Positions 44,700 to 52,724 of a stretch of 53,486 nt of DNA are shown here, one piece after another. The position numbers were made by a program, and so were the translations under genes. Source of the stretch: Phycisphaerae bacterium. GTDB taxonomy: Bacteria; Planctomycetota; Phycisphaerae; UBA1845; Fen-1342. The stretch spans positions 1 to 53,486 of the forward strand of contig JAUWNI010000009.1 of assembly GCA_030612705.1 (NCBI GenBank), written 5' to 3'. How positions within the stretch are numbered: the first letter of the stretch is position 1; each line of letters opens with the position of its first letter. Below the pieces are notes generated by a model. That model was given only the letters and a program-made list of their open reading frames with translations, did not search any database and was not told where the DNA came from.

Positions 44700-45485
44700 C
44701 TAGTCTCGTTTCAGCAGTTGTTGGAGGTTTCTGCCCAGGATGTTCTCTTGCTTCTCTTGACCGGTATCGTGCGCCAGGCGCTTGAAATCCTCAAGCGCCG
44801 TCCTCGGAGCAACCTCGGGAAAGTCCGAGCCAAAGACGAGCCGGCGATCGAAATGCTCCAGTAACCAGCGCAGATCGAGCTCGACGGAGCTGCCAGCGTA
44901 ACGCTGTATTGTGAATGAGATATCCATGAACGCGTTTTGGCATGAGCGAATCGCGGCGGCGACCTGCAACGCCCACGGACCGGCGCTGTGCAGCAGGATG
45001 AAATTCAACGTTGGATAGCGTCCGACGAGTTCGGAAATCGTCTCCGGTACTGACTTGCGCAGCGCAGCGCCGGGGAAGTGGAACAGCGTGTCGATCCAAA
45101 TCACCGGTGGGCGTTCCGAAGCGGCGATTTCCTCCAGGACCGCCAAGGCGCGCGGATCGAGCGGGTCGTAGCGATTCAAACGAGGGTGCAGTTTGAGCAC
45201 TTTGAACGGCACATCGTGCAATCGGGCGCGGAACTCGTGGACTGCATCGTTCGGCGTCGAGTATGTCGCCGGGTTGAAGGACATGGCGGGCAGGAGCCGC
45301 TGGGGGTGCCGTCGGCAGACGTCGAGGACGAACTCGTTGGGGATGTAGTCGGCGAGGGCAACGACGACGGCCCGCGTCACGTTTGCCGCATCCATCTCGC
45401 GCAGCAGTCTTGCCTCGCTGGCGTCATGGTCAGTGTGAAACCAGCGCCCGTCCGGCGTAACGTGCGTGAGCGAGTCGATAATCAT
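44700..45485 (-). CDS. Amidohydrolase-2-like TIM-barrel protein
   Basis: 261 residues from ATG 45485. Barrel strands of the amidohydrolase-2 family are visible: MIIDSLTHVTPDG, LLPAMSFNPATYS, FKVLKLHPRLNRYDP, PVIWIDTLFHFPGA, NFILLHSAGPWALQV, and the final FGSDFPEVAPRTALEDF with the conserved Asp. The N-terminal metal motif, normally DxHxH, is DSLTH, so the first His is missing; catalysis may use one metal ligand fewer or be lost. The same family occurs as a domain of the giant fusion protein. The gene lies tightly between two methyltransferase genes. Confidence 0.85.
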   Translation of the reverse strand: MIIDSLTHVTPDGRWFHTDHDASEARLLREMDAANVTRAVVVALADYIPNEFVLDVCRRHPQRLLPAMSFNPATYSTPNDAVHEFRARLHDVPFKVLKLHPRLNRYDPLDPRALAVLEEIAASERPPVIWIDTLFHFPGAALRKSVPETISELVGRYPTLNFILLHSAGPWALQVAAAIRSCQNAFMDISFTIQRYAGSSVELDLRWLLEHFDRRLVFGSDFPEVAPRTALEDFKRLAHDTGQEKQENILGRNLQQLLKRD

Positions 45486-45527
45486 CGTCTTGGCAGTCCG
45501 AAATCCCACCTGTCGTTGACAGCGAAT

Positions 45528-46265
45528 TCACATCTGGCGTTTCAGGAATATCACGAAACACTGCGAGAGGTTTAGAGGAATCAGAGGTTTGACAAAGGTG
45601 TCCAGCAAGATGCGCCAATGTTGTTCGGCTTCTGGCGCCTGGCCGTTCTTCCGCTCAAAATACCAGGCGATGTGGTCCTCGCCGTTGTACCCCTGAACGC
45701 CGAGCACGTCCAAACCTCCCTCCAGAAACAGGCTCTTCCACTCCTCCACGGTGCGAAAATAGGTCAGTCCCTCCTGGCCTTGTTCTTCCGATTGGCCGTA
45801 GGCCAGCGCGCGCCAGATCGAACCTGCGTAGTATTGATTCGGCACGATCACCATGGCCTTGCCCGTCGGCTTGAGGACGCGGCCCATTTCGCGCACGGCG
45901 GACTCCGGCGTGTCGAAGTGCTCCAGGCTCCCCAGGTTCACGCAATAATCAAAGTGCTTGTCCGGGTAGGGCAACTCGTACGCGGAGCCGAGTTTCAACT
46001 CCGCGCGCGGCGCTCGCGCTTTGGCGAAATCGAGCGCAACGGACGAAAAATCCACGCCGTGCAGTTCCATTCTCGGCGCGGTTTCCTCAGCGGTTTCGAG
46101 AAAGAAACCCTGCCCACAGGCGATGTCCAGCAGGCGCAGGCCCTGACCGGCGCGCGGGATGTTGAGCCAGGTGCAGAACGCAGGATAATCCTCACGGGGA
46201 AATCGCAACTCGTCTTGCTGATGCAGTTGATTGTAAGCCTGTTGTCTTCGCGATTCTTCATTCAT
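45528..46265 (-). CDS. SAM-dependent methyltransferase
   Basis: 245 residues. Motif I is RLLDIACGQGFFLETAEETA, followed by ELHGVDFSSVALDFAKARAP and HFDYCVNLGSLEHFDTPESA, then GRVLKPTGKAMVIVPNQYYA, as in UbiE/type 11 methyltransferases. It is cytoplasmic. Within the operon it lies between the ATP-grasp ligase and the amidohydrolase-like gene. The substrate is unknown; an acyl or sugar intermediate of the same pathway is likely. Confidence 0.88.
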   Translation of the reverse strand: MNEESRRQQAYNQLHQQDELRFPREDYPAFCTWLNIPRAGQGLRLLDIACGQGFFLETAEETAPRMELHGVDFSSVALDFAKARAPRAELKLGSAYELPYPDKHFDYCVNLGSLEHFDTPESAVREMGRVLKPTGKAMVIVPNQYYAGSIWRALAYGQSEEQGQEGLTYFRTVEEWKSLFLEGGLDVLGVQGYNGEDHIAWYFERKNGQAPEAEQHWRILLDTFVKPLIPLNLSQCFVIFLKRQM

Positions 46266-46318
46266 CCATGCCGCTCCCTGCCAGTCGGTCGCCTCGTCGC
46301 CCGACGTCGATAATCGAA

Positions 46319-47566
46319 TCAGCCTTCAGCGCCTGTAAGATCAGACAGAGTATATACATGCCGCGTTCGGCCGTCCATGTAACGAACCCGAATCCGCTCG
46401 CTCGCCGCGTCCGCCATTCGCATCGCCTCCTCAAGATTCTCACCGCGAGCCACGATAAAACCGGCTCGGTCGGCGGTGGTGCGCGGCAGGTGGATTTCGT
46501 CGCCGCGCTCGACCGTCAGGTCCACGTCGATCAACGCCGCGCTGTCGCGCAGCTCGTCGGGAATCTCGATTGATTCGACCACGCCCGGCGGGAGAATCGC
46601 GAATCGATAATCCGCCCCCCGCCGCGCCGTCGGCTCAAAGCAACGTGGTGCCAGACCGCATGCCATTCGACAGTATTCGACGAACTCGTCGACGCCGCTG
46701 ACGTGATGCGCGATCTGGGGTGTATGCCCGCCGCCGCAACGTGCGCCCAGCTCCATCAACACCGGCCCCGTGTCGGTCATGCAGAACTCTATGTGCGCTA
46801 CTCCGCGCGTCAACCCGAGCGCCGTGACCGCTTGATCGCATATCCGAGCCGCCAACTCTTCCTGCTCTTGTGAGAACTGCGCCGGATACTGCACGCTGAG
46901 ATCGACCCGATAGGGTGCCGGCGACTTAACCTTCTGGCTGATGCACAACACCGACGTGCGCCCTTCCCAGATCAAGACCTCCGCGCTGTGCTCGGTTCCC
47001 CGCAGACGTCGCTCGATCACCACGGCGCTGCCGTCCAGGCCGCCCTCATCGGCGAACGCAAAGGCATCGGCGATCTCGCTCTCCGCCTCGACGATTCGCA
47101 CGCCGCGCGAACCGCCGAAACTCTGATCAGGCTTGAAAACCAACGGAAGACCAAGCTGGGAAACCGCCTCAAGGGCTTCTTCCGCGGCCCGAGCGATTCG
47201 ATACTCGGTCGTAAAACGCCCGAGCGGCTCCCAACAACGGCGCATGGCAGCTTTGCTGGTGGCGTTGGCGGCGGCTTCCGTGGATATCGAGGCCAGTCCC
47301 AAACGCGACGACAACTCCGCCGCCGGGCGCACGCCTGCTTCGGCCATCGAAACCACGCCGTCGATCCCCTCCGCGTCGACAATCGCTTGCTCCAACCCGC
47401 CCACGTCGATCAGATCGATCGGCCAGCTTTCATCAGCGATCGCGAAGCCGGCGGCGTTCGGATTGCGATCCGCCACGATCGTCCGGAAGCCCGCCTCGCG
47501 CGCGGCGCGGATCGACGGTAGGTTGTAGCGGTTGCCCCCCAATATCAGCAGACGTTTCCCGGTCAT
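46319..47566 (-). CDS. ATP-grasp carboxylate-amine ligase-like protein
   Basis: 415 residues from ATG 47566; a GTG three codons upstream is in frame. The N-terminal Rossmann-like preATP-grasp domain (KRLLILGGNRYNLPSIRAAR) is followed by the ATP-grasp domain with PLVFKPDQSFGGSRGVRIVE and the metal-binding HIEFCMTDTGPVLMELGARC GGG segment, typical of PurK/CarB/BtrJ-like ligases. The C-terminal subdomain contains DLTVERGDEIHLPRTTADRA. Members join a carboxylate to an amine through an acyl phosphate. Next to aminotransferase and aldolase genes, it could form an amide on an amino sugar (inference). Confidence 0.88.
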   Translation of the reverse strand: MTGKRLLILGGNRYNLPSIRAAREAGFRTIVADRNPNAAGFAIADESWPIDLIDVGGLEQAIVDAEGIDGVVSMAEAGVRPAAELSSRLGLASISTEAAANATSKAAMRRCWEPLGRFTTEYRIARAAEEALEAVSQLGLPLVFKPDQSFGGSRGVRIVEAESEIADAFAFADEGGLDGSAVVIERRLRGTEHSAEVLIWEGRTSVLCISQKVKSPAPYRVDLSVQYPAQFSQEQEELAARICDQAVTALGLTRGVAHIEFCMTDTGPVLMELGARCGGGHTPQIAHHVSGVDEFVEYCRMACGLAPRCFEPTARRGADYRFAILPPGVVESIEIPDELRDSAALIDVDLTVERGDEIHLPRTTADRAGFIVARGENLEEAMRMADAASERIRVRYMDGRTRHVYTLSDLTGAEG

Positions 47567-47623
47567 GTAGTACACACTCAGACAGGCGCCGCCTTATCGC
47601 TACGCGTGCTTCCGCCTCCGTAG

Positions 47624-49738
47624 TCACTCCAGCGGCGACAACAGACGCCGGTGTATCTCTTCGATTACGCGCCGCACTCGCGCCGCTCCCTGTTTGTCAT
47701 AATCGAACACTACTCCCCCGCGGCCATCAGCCAAACCGATCACGCGCGTGGGATTGTTCACACTGTCGACTATAATGTCTCCGTCACGGCCGATTGCCCC
47801 ACCCGCGACCACTGGTATGCCTCCCAACTCGCTCCAACCCAGCGCCTCCTCGCACACCCGGGCCGATTCGTGCGCCTGCTCCAGCGCTCCCGAGAGCGCC
47901 GGCCAGATGTTCACGCGAATCAGGCGAGCCCCGTGCCGCCAGATGACGTCCAGCGCCTCGGGCATCAGCGAACCGATGCCTGCGTCGATCAGGTAGGTCT
48001 CCGGCGACAGTTTCGCAACGTACTCGGAACCGAACCAGGCCTCCTCGCGCGGCCAGGCGGCGACCAAGCGGGCTCGCTGAAGCCAGTCCGTGAGTTCCGG
48101 AGCGTCGCTGTCCAGAGTCGCGACCGGCAGCCGCGCCGCCTCGTGCGCCAGATAGGCGAGCGGGTCGGCCGTAGACCCGGTACGGCCCGGGTCGCAGACC
48201 AGCGCCACTTGCGCCCCACGGTCGGCCAGGCGCAGCGCCAATCGCCGGCTCCGCGGGTGATCGCCGGCAATCACGATCGGCACGCCGTCCACAATCTCCT
48301 CCAGCAGCCGCACGATCTGGTTCTCCACGGCATCCAGCCAGATGCGATCGTCGGAGTACGTCAACAATCGGCTCTGCTTCAGGCATGCGCGGGCGAGCCT
48401 GCCTGGGGACTCGGCGAAGGCGGACTTCCGGTCCACATCGAGGAGAATGATGTCGACAGCGCCGTCCACGGCTTCGAGCACGGATGAAAGCTGCGCGCTG
48501 CTGCCGACCGTTACTGAGCCCATCGTGTGAGCGGTCATTGTCTGAATGTTGCCGGAAACGGAGACTTCCGCGAGCGGTCGGTCGCTCAATACCACGTTGA
48601 GTGCGGAGAACTGTCCCGCCTTGACCGCCCGGGCTCGCAAGGCACGCCCCAGCGCCGGCAACGCGTCCATTCCATGCACATTCTTGCGGTGGACGAGACC
48701 GAAGGCTGGAATCGAGATGACCCGCGGCATCTTGGCCGCGGCGAGTTCATGACTCAGACGCTCGAGCAAGTCGTCCGGCGCGTTGACCTGATCTTCCTCG
48801 CAGAGCCGGACGATCAGATCGCGCGGGTCGATTCCGTGTTTTTCGGCATATTGCCGCACCTTGGGCGCGAACGATGAGTGGAAGCAGGCGTAGCCAGAGG
48901 TGATCGCCAGCGGGTCGTATCCGCGATTCTGCATCAGGGGTCGAATCAGGCCGCTGCCGATATCCATCGTGGCCATCAGGTCGATGTGCGGGAGCTCTCC
49001 CCGTTTCTTGAGAATTGCCACCAGTCTCTCGGTCGTCGCGTTACCGGCCGAGCGGCCCATGCCCTGTAGTGACGAGTCCACCAAGGCCGCCCCCAGCTCG
49101 ACGGCCCGCAGGCTGTTGGCCGCGCTCAGCGACAGGTTGTCGTGCCCGTGGAACCCCAGCGGAATGTCGGAGACATCGCGGGCGGCCTGGAAGTAGACGC
49201 TCACCTCGTCCGGAATCATTCCGCCCGCGGAATCCACCAGGCATATCAGGTCACCGCCCCACGATTGCACCCGCGCCGCGGCCTGCCCGAACTCGGCTGG
49301 TGTGACCGCGTAGGACTTCATGGCGTTGTAGGACACGAGCATGCCCAGTTCTTTGGCGCGCGCGATGAACGGCTCGGCTCGTTCGACCTGGGTCACGTCC
49401 GTTCCGACGCGGACGAAGGACATCTTGTACCTGGCCGCTAACTCCAGGTCGCTCTCGCGCCCGATGCCCGGTATGAAGAACATCCCCCAGCGGGCGGTGT
49501 GCAGCGCTTCGGCCGTCGCGGCCAGATACTCTTCGTCGCTGGCCGCGGCATGCCCCTTGCCGGCCTCGGACGCGTGCAGGCCCAGTCCGTGACCAACCTC
49601 GATCCAGCGGAACCCCGCCGCCTCCAACGCCGCTGCAATGGTGGCGGTATCCTCGGCGGTAAACTGGAAGTCGATCAGATACGATCCGTCTCGAAGGGTA
49701 ACCTCTAGGACGTCGGAGCCGGGTTGGAAAGTCGCCAC
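47624..49738 (-). CDS. DRE-TIM aldolase fused to a Rossmann-like half
   Basis: 704 residues from GTG 49738, inside the end of the aminotransferase gene; AGGAGGT lies six bases upstream. Residues 1-330 match 4-hydroxy-2-oxovalerate aldolase/HMGL-type enzymes: VTLRDGSYLIDFQF (metal Asp17), WIEVGHGLGL, GFHGHDNLSLSAANSLRAVE (His197, His199), and LQGMGRSAGNA. Residues ~335-470 form a linking region. Residues ~490-690 read like a Rossmann fold (PIVIAGDHPRSRRLALRLAD; TYLIDAGIGSLMPEALDVIW; PVVAGGAIGRDGDIIVDSVN), possibly binding NAD or a nucleotide. Such aldolases join pyruvate to an aldehyde or cleave a hydroxy-keto acid. Its role in a glycan operon is unknown. Confidence 0.85.
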   Translation of the reverse strand: MATFQPGSDVLEVTLRDGSYLIDFQFTAEDTATIAAALEAAGFRWIEVGHGLGLHASEAGKGHAAASDEEYLAATAEALHTARWGMFFIPGIGRESDLELAARYKMSFVRVGTDVTQVERAEPFIARAKELGMLVSYNAMKSYAVTPAEFGQAAARVQSWGGDLICLVDSAGGMIPDEVSVYFQAARDVSDIPLGFHGHDNLSLSAANSLRAVELGAALVDSSLQGMGRSAGNATTERLVAILKKRGELPHIDLMATMDIGSGLIRPLMQNRGYDPLAITSGYACFHSSFAPKVRQYAEKHGIDPRDLIVRLCEEDQVNAPDDLLERLSHELAAAKMPRVISIPAFGLVHRKNVHGMDALPALGRALRARAVKAGQFSALNVVLSDRPLAEVSVSGNIQTMTAHTMGSVTVGSSAQLSSVLEAVDGAVDIILLDVDRKSAFAESPGRLARACLKQSRLLTYSDDRIWLDAVENQIVRLLEEIVDGVPIVIAGDHPRSRRLALRLADRGAQVALVCDPGRTGSTADPLAYLAHEAARLPVATLDSDAPELTDWLQRARLVAAWPREEAWFGSEYVAKLSPETYLIDAGIGSLMPEALDVIWRHGARLIRVNIWPALSGALEQAHESARVCEEALGWSELGGIPVVAGGAIGRDGDIIVDSVNNPTRVIGLADGRGGVVFDYDKQGAARVRRVIEEIHRRLLSPLE

Positions 49739-50823
49739 TGCCGTACCTCCTGCGCGACGGCCGCCAACTGATCCTCGGTCAACTCGGCGAACATCGGCAA
49801 CGAAAGCTCCTCGCGACCCAGTTGCTCGGCGACCGGGAAGTCGCCCGGCTTGTAGCCCAAGTCCCCGTGCACGGGCAGCAGGTGAACCGGGTCCGGGTAG
49901 TGCTTTCCGCTCTGAATTTCGTGTTCGCCCAACGCCGCCTGTAGCGCGTCGCGATTGGGCGAGCAGATTGCGTAGATGTGGAAGACGTGCCGCACGTCGG
50001 GAGACACCGCCGGCACCGTCACGCCGCTATTTGCCAGCAGCTCCGTATACTGCGCCGCGTGGCGCCGCCGTGCTTCCGTCCACTGTTCCAGATACCGCAG
50101 CTTGACCCGCAGCACCGCGCCCTGGAAACCATCCATGCGGTAGTTAAACCCCGGCAAGACGTGCTCGAACTTCTTCTTCTGACCCCAGTCCCGCATCATG
50201 CGGATTTTCTCGGCCCGCTCGGCGTTGTCGGTGACGACGCAGCCGCCTTCGCCGTAGGCGCCGAGGTTTTTGCCGGCGTAGAAGCTAAAGCAGCCCAGGT
50301 CGCCGATGCTGCCGGCGCGACGCCCCTTGTATTCGGCCCCGTGCGCCTGGGCGGCGTCTTCGATAACCATAAGATTGTGCCGCTTGGCAATATCCAGAAC
50401 CGGGTCCATGTCGGCCGGCTGGCCGTACAGGTGGATTGGGACGATCGCCTTCGTCTTCTCGCTGATCGCGGCCTCGATCTTGGTGACGTCGATGTTGTAA
50501 TACTTGGGATCACAGTCGACGAAGACCGGGCGGGCTCCGGTGTAGCGAATCGCTGCCACCGTCGCGACGAAAGTCATCGGCGTAGTGATCACCTCGTCAC
50601 CCGGACCAATGTCCGCGGCTAGCATCGCCATGTGCAGTGCACTGGTTCCGGAATTAACGGCGACACCGTGTTGTGTGCCGCAATAGTTTGCGAATTCCTT
50701 CTCAAAGGCGCCGACCTCGCGCCCGAGTACAAATTGACAGCTTTCGAGGACGCCGATCAAGGCGGACTGAATCTCGTCTTTGATCGTCTGGTACTGGGCT
50801 TTGAGATCGAGATATGGGACCAT
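49705..50823 (-). CDS. DegT/DnrJ/EryC1 sugar aminotransferase, WbpE-like
   Basis: 372 residues from ATG 50823 (GGAG ten bases upstream; the frame is open to 50928). MVPYLDLKAQYQTIKDEIQS is the typical family start. Further motifs are NSGTSALHMAMLAADIGPGD, cofactor-binding VIEDAAQAHGAEYKG, Schiff-base Lys in GCFSFYAGKNLGAYGEGGCV and GFNYRMDGFQGAVLRVKL. It would aminate a 3-keto or 4-keto UDP sugar. The upstream dehydrogenase and acetyltransferase genes match the WbpB-WbpE-WbpD route to UDP-GlcNAc(3NAc)A, so a WbpE role is a good guess. It starts the tight part of the operon. Confidence 0.9.
   Translation of the reverse strand: MVPYLDLKAQYQTIKDEIQSALIGVLESCQFVLGREVGAFEKEFANYCGTQHGVAVNSGTSALHMAMLAADIGPGDEVITTPMTFVATVAAIRYTGARPVFVDCDPKYYNIDVTKIEAAISEKTKAIVPIHLYGQPADMDPVLDIAKRHNLMVIEDAAQAHGAEYKGRRAGSIGDLGCFSFYAGKNLGAYGEGGCVVTDNAERAEKIRMMRDWGQKKKFEHVLPGFNYRMDGFQGAVLRVKLRYLEQWTEARRRHAAQYTELLANSGVTVPAVSPDVRHVFHIYAICSPNRDALQAALGEHEIQSGKHYPDPVHLLPVHGDLGYKPGDFPVAEQLGREELSLPMFAELTEDQLAAVAQEVRQWRLSNPAPTS
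49745..49751 (-). promoter_or_regulatory. Ribosome binding site AGGAGGT inside the aminotransferase gene
   Basis: A perfect Shine-Dalgarno core lies six bases before GTG 49738, within the last codons of the aminotransferase gene. It fixes the unusual GTG start of the aldolase fusion and indicates translational coupling. Confidence 0.85.
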
Positions 50824-50963
50824 GGTGTCAAAACTCCGGCTTCTGGATGACAAACAAATGGAGGAACTTGGTCGGTCTGTGCAGGCGGATACGTTAGTAC
50901 AGCACGGAGCGCCCGTCCACGAACTCAACTAACAAGCGGATGTTAGCTTGCGCGTGTCCCTTG

Positions 50964-51416
50964 TCAAGCAGACGCGGCAGCGCCGCCAAGGTGGACAGGC
51001 CCGTCCCCAGGCTTCGGATTGGCAGCCAGCGTGAAGGGCACGCTTCGACGGCCGGCGACGGCCGCTACCTCGACCGGACATTCCCACCACTGCGACAATC
51101 TCGCCTGAGTGACCTCGCGGACCTCATCGTAGTACGGGCTCGTCAATTCCCGCGGCAAGGAAGCCCGCGCGTCTGGAGCACCCTCTGATGAAAGCCAAAC
51201 GCCGTTTGTGCCTAGCCTAATGTCGGAAATCGGCGACTCGAAGCGTAGATCGACCAGCCAACTCGCCGATTTGATTTCGTGCACTTCGAGCGGTGACGGG
51301 AACTCGATTTCCTGGACGATCGCGCCGGGAACACACGCCTGGTCCGGTTCCCAGCGATACCAGCGTGGGGCAGAGCCGATCCGCACATAGGAGGCATAGA
51401 GACCAGCGAAGAGCAC
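50964..51416 (-). CDS. Small unknown protein, possibly truncated at its start
   Basis: 150 residues from GTG 51416, not recognised. The N-terminal stretch VVLFAGLYASYVRIGSAPRW gives a short hydrophobic anchor that extends upstream (TLAACVPVVLFAGLY) to a stop at 51451, without a good start codon. The rest (IVQEIEFPSPLEVHEIKSAS, DLRFESPISDIRLGTNGVW, LTSPYYDEVREVTQARLSQW) has coding-like composition and mixed strands. A MITE-like element begins 60 bases upstream, so the original 5' end may have been lost. It lies between the dehydrogenase and aminotransferase genes on the same strand. Confidence 0.5.
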   Translation of the reverse strand: MLFAGLYASYVRIGSAPRWYRWEPDQACVPGAIVQEIEFPSPLEVHEIKSASWLVDLRFESPISDIRLGTNGVWLSSEGAPDARASLPRELTSPYYDEVREVTQARLSQWWECPVEVAAVAGRRSVPFTLAANPKPGDGPVHLGGAAASA

Positions 51417-51477
51417 TACCGGTACGCATGCGGCTAATGTCGCGCGGCGCTACCCCATTGGCGTGATTCGGCGCCCT

Positions 51478-51633
51478 CCTAGTGCTCCGTCACAGTTGAT
51501 CCGATGGATCATCGTTGATTGGGTGGCCCATCTCTTTAGAGGTGGGGGACGCGAATGTTCGGCCGACTCGTGTCCCCCACGGCTGAAGCCATGGGCCACC
51601 CATCCATCAATTGAGGTGTGACGGAGCACTAGG
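51478..51633. mobile_element. MITE-like element with perfect 17-bp inverted ends
   Basis: CCTAGTGCTCCGTCACA at 51478-51494 is repeated in inverse orientation at 51617-51633. The interior is a nearly complete copy of the gggtggcccatgg palindrome (left arm gggtggcccatctctttaga, right arm ggctgaagccatgggccacc). Related ends occur at 136-158, 6058-6207, 18659 and 26301. This is the best-preserved copy and shows that palindrome and ends belong to a single element. There is no coding capacity. Confidence 0.75.
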
Positions 51634-51692
51634 ATGAGTGAGCTTCCTGATCTCGCAGCACTCATGCCGTGAGCGTCACTGACGTTCACGGT

Positions 51693-52724
51693 TTAATCCG
51701 CGCCGGCAATGTCCGTTGGCAGCTCCACCGGCCGGCCGCGTTGTGCCATCGATTCCGAGGCCGCTTCGAGAATGCGAACGACCTGGAGACCGGCTTGGCC
51801 GTCGGTTTGCGGGCGCTGGCGCTTTTCGATGCAGGTGACGAAGTGTTGTGCCTCCTCGCGAAGCGCTTCGGTCATCGGAATCTGCGGCGCCCACATGTCG
51901 CCGGTGCGGTAGCCGATCAGGATTTGGCGCCGGCTGTCCGGGTCGTCGTTGACGGTGATGCCTTTGTCGTAGACCTTGACCTTTTCGCTCGGCTCGAGGT
52001 CGTCGTAGACGATCATCTTGCTACTGCCGCCGATGAGTGTTTGCCGCACCTTGGTTGGGGCCAGCCAGTTGACGTGTACGTGTCCGATCAGGCCGCTGTC
52101 GAAGAACATGGTCAGGTAGGCGACGTTCTCCGGCGCACCCGGGACATGGCTGACGCCGGTTGCCGAAACGGCGACAGGTTGTTGCGGAAGGACGAAGTTC
52201 ATGATCGACAGGTCGTGCACGGCCAGATCCCAGAGGACGCTGATGTCGTGCTGGAACAGGCCGAGGTTAACGCGGACGGAATCGTAGTAGTAGACGTCGC
52301 CGAGTTCGTTGGCGGCGATCAGATCGTGAATCTTTCGGACGGCGCCGGTATACACGAACGTGTGATCGACCATCAGCGTCAGCTTGCGTTTCCGGGCCTC
52401 GTCGATCATGCGCAGGGCCTGCTCCGAATGTGACGACATCGGCTTTTCGACGAATATATGCTTGTCGGCCTTGATGGCCTGGAGGGCCAGCTCGAAGTGG
52501 GTGGAGACCGGCGTGGCAATCGCCAGGGCGTGGACATTCGGGTCATTGATGAGCTCGCGCGGGTCGCTGGTGGTTTTGATTCCGGGATAGCGCGCCCCGG
52601 CTCGCTTAAGTTGGTCCTCGGACAGGTCGCAGATGCCGACAAGTTTGGACCCGGGCGCCTCGGCGAAGTTGCGTGCCAGGTTTGGGCCCCAATAGCCGTA
52701 GCCGATCACTCCGATTCCGATCAT
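51693..52724 (-). CDS. Gfo/Idh/MocA-family sugar-nucleotide dehydrogenase
   Basis: 343 residues from ATG 52724 with AAGGAG six bases upstream; its ATG overlaps the acetyltransferase stop (ATGA). The N-terminal Rossmann domain begins MIGIGVIGYGYWGPNLARNF, with ALAIATPVSTHFELALQAIK and the catalytic-lysine motif HIFVEKPMSSHSEQA. The C-terminal beta-sheet domain includes VDHTFVYTGAVRKIHDLI and DLAVHDLSIMNFVLP (catalytic Asp/His region). Together with an adjacent hexapeptide acetyltransferase and a DegT aminotransferase, the set fits oxidation of UDP-GlcNAcA at C3 (WlbA/WbpB role). The UDP-GlcNAc 6-dehydrogenase is not in the window. Confidence 0.9.
   Translation of the reverse strand: MIGIGVIGYGYWGPNLARNFAEAPGSKLVGICDLSEDQLKRAGARYPGIKTTSDPRELINDPNVHALAIATPVSTHFELALQAIKADKHIFVEKPMSSHSEQALRMIDEARKRKLTLMVDHTFVYTGAVRKIHDLIAANELGDVYYYDSVRVNLGLFQHDISVLWDLAVHDLSIMNFVLPQQPVAVSATGVSHVPGAPENVAYLTMFFDSGLIGHVHVNWLAPTKVRQTLIGGSSKMIVYDDLEPSEKVKVYDKGITVNDDPDSRRQILIGYRTGDMWAPQIPMTEALREEAQHFVTCIEKRQRPQTDGQAGLQVVRILEAASESMAQRGRPVELPTDIAGAD

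Noticed and set aside
47651-48487. Plus-strand open frame of 278 codons
   Set aside because: Antisense to the aldolase-Rossmann gene, whose motifs are clear; the composition is atypical and there is no ribosome site.
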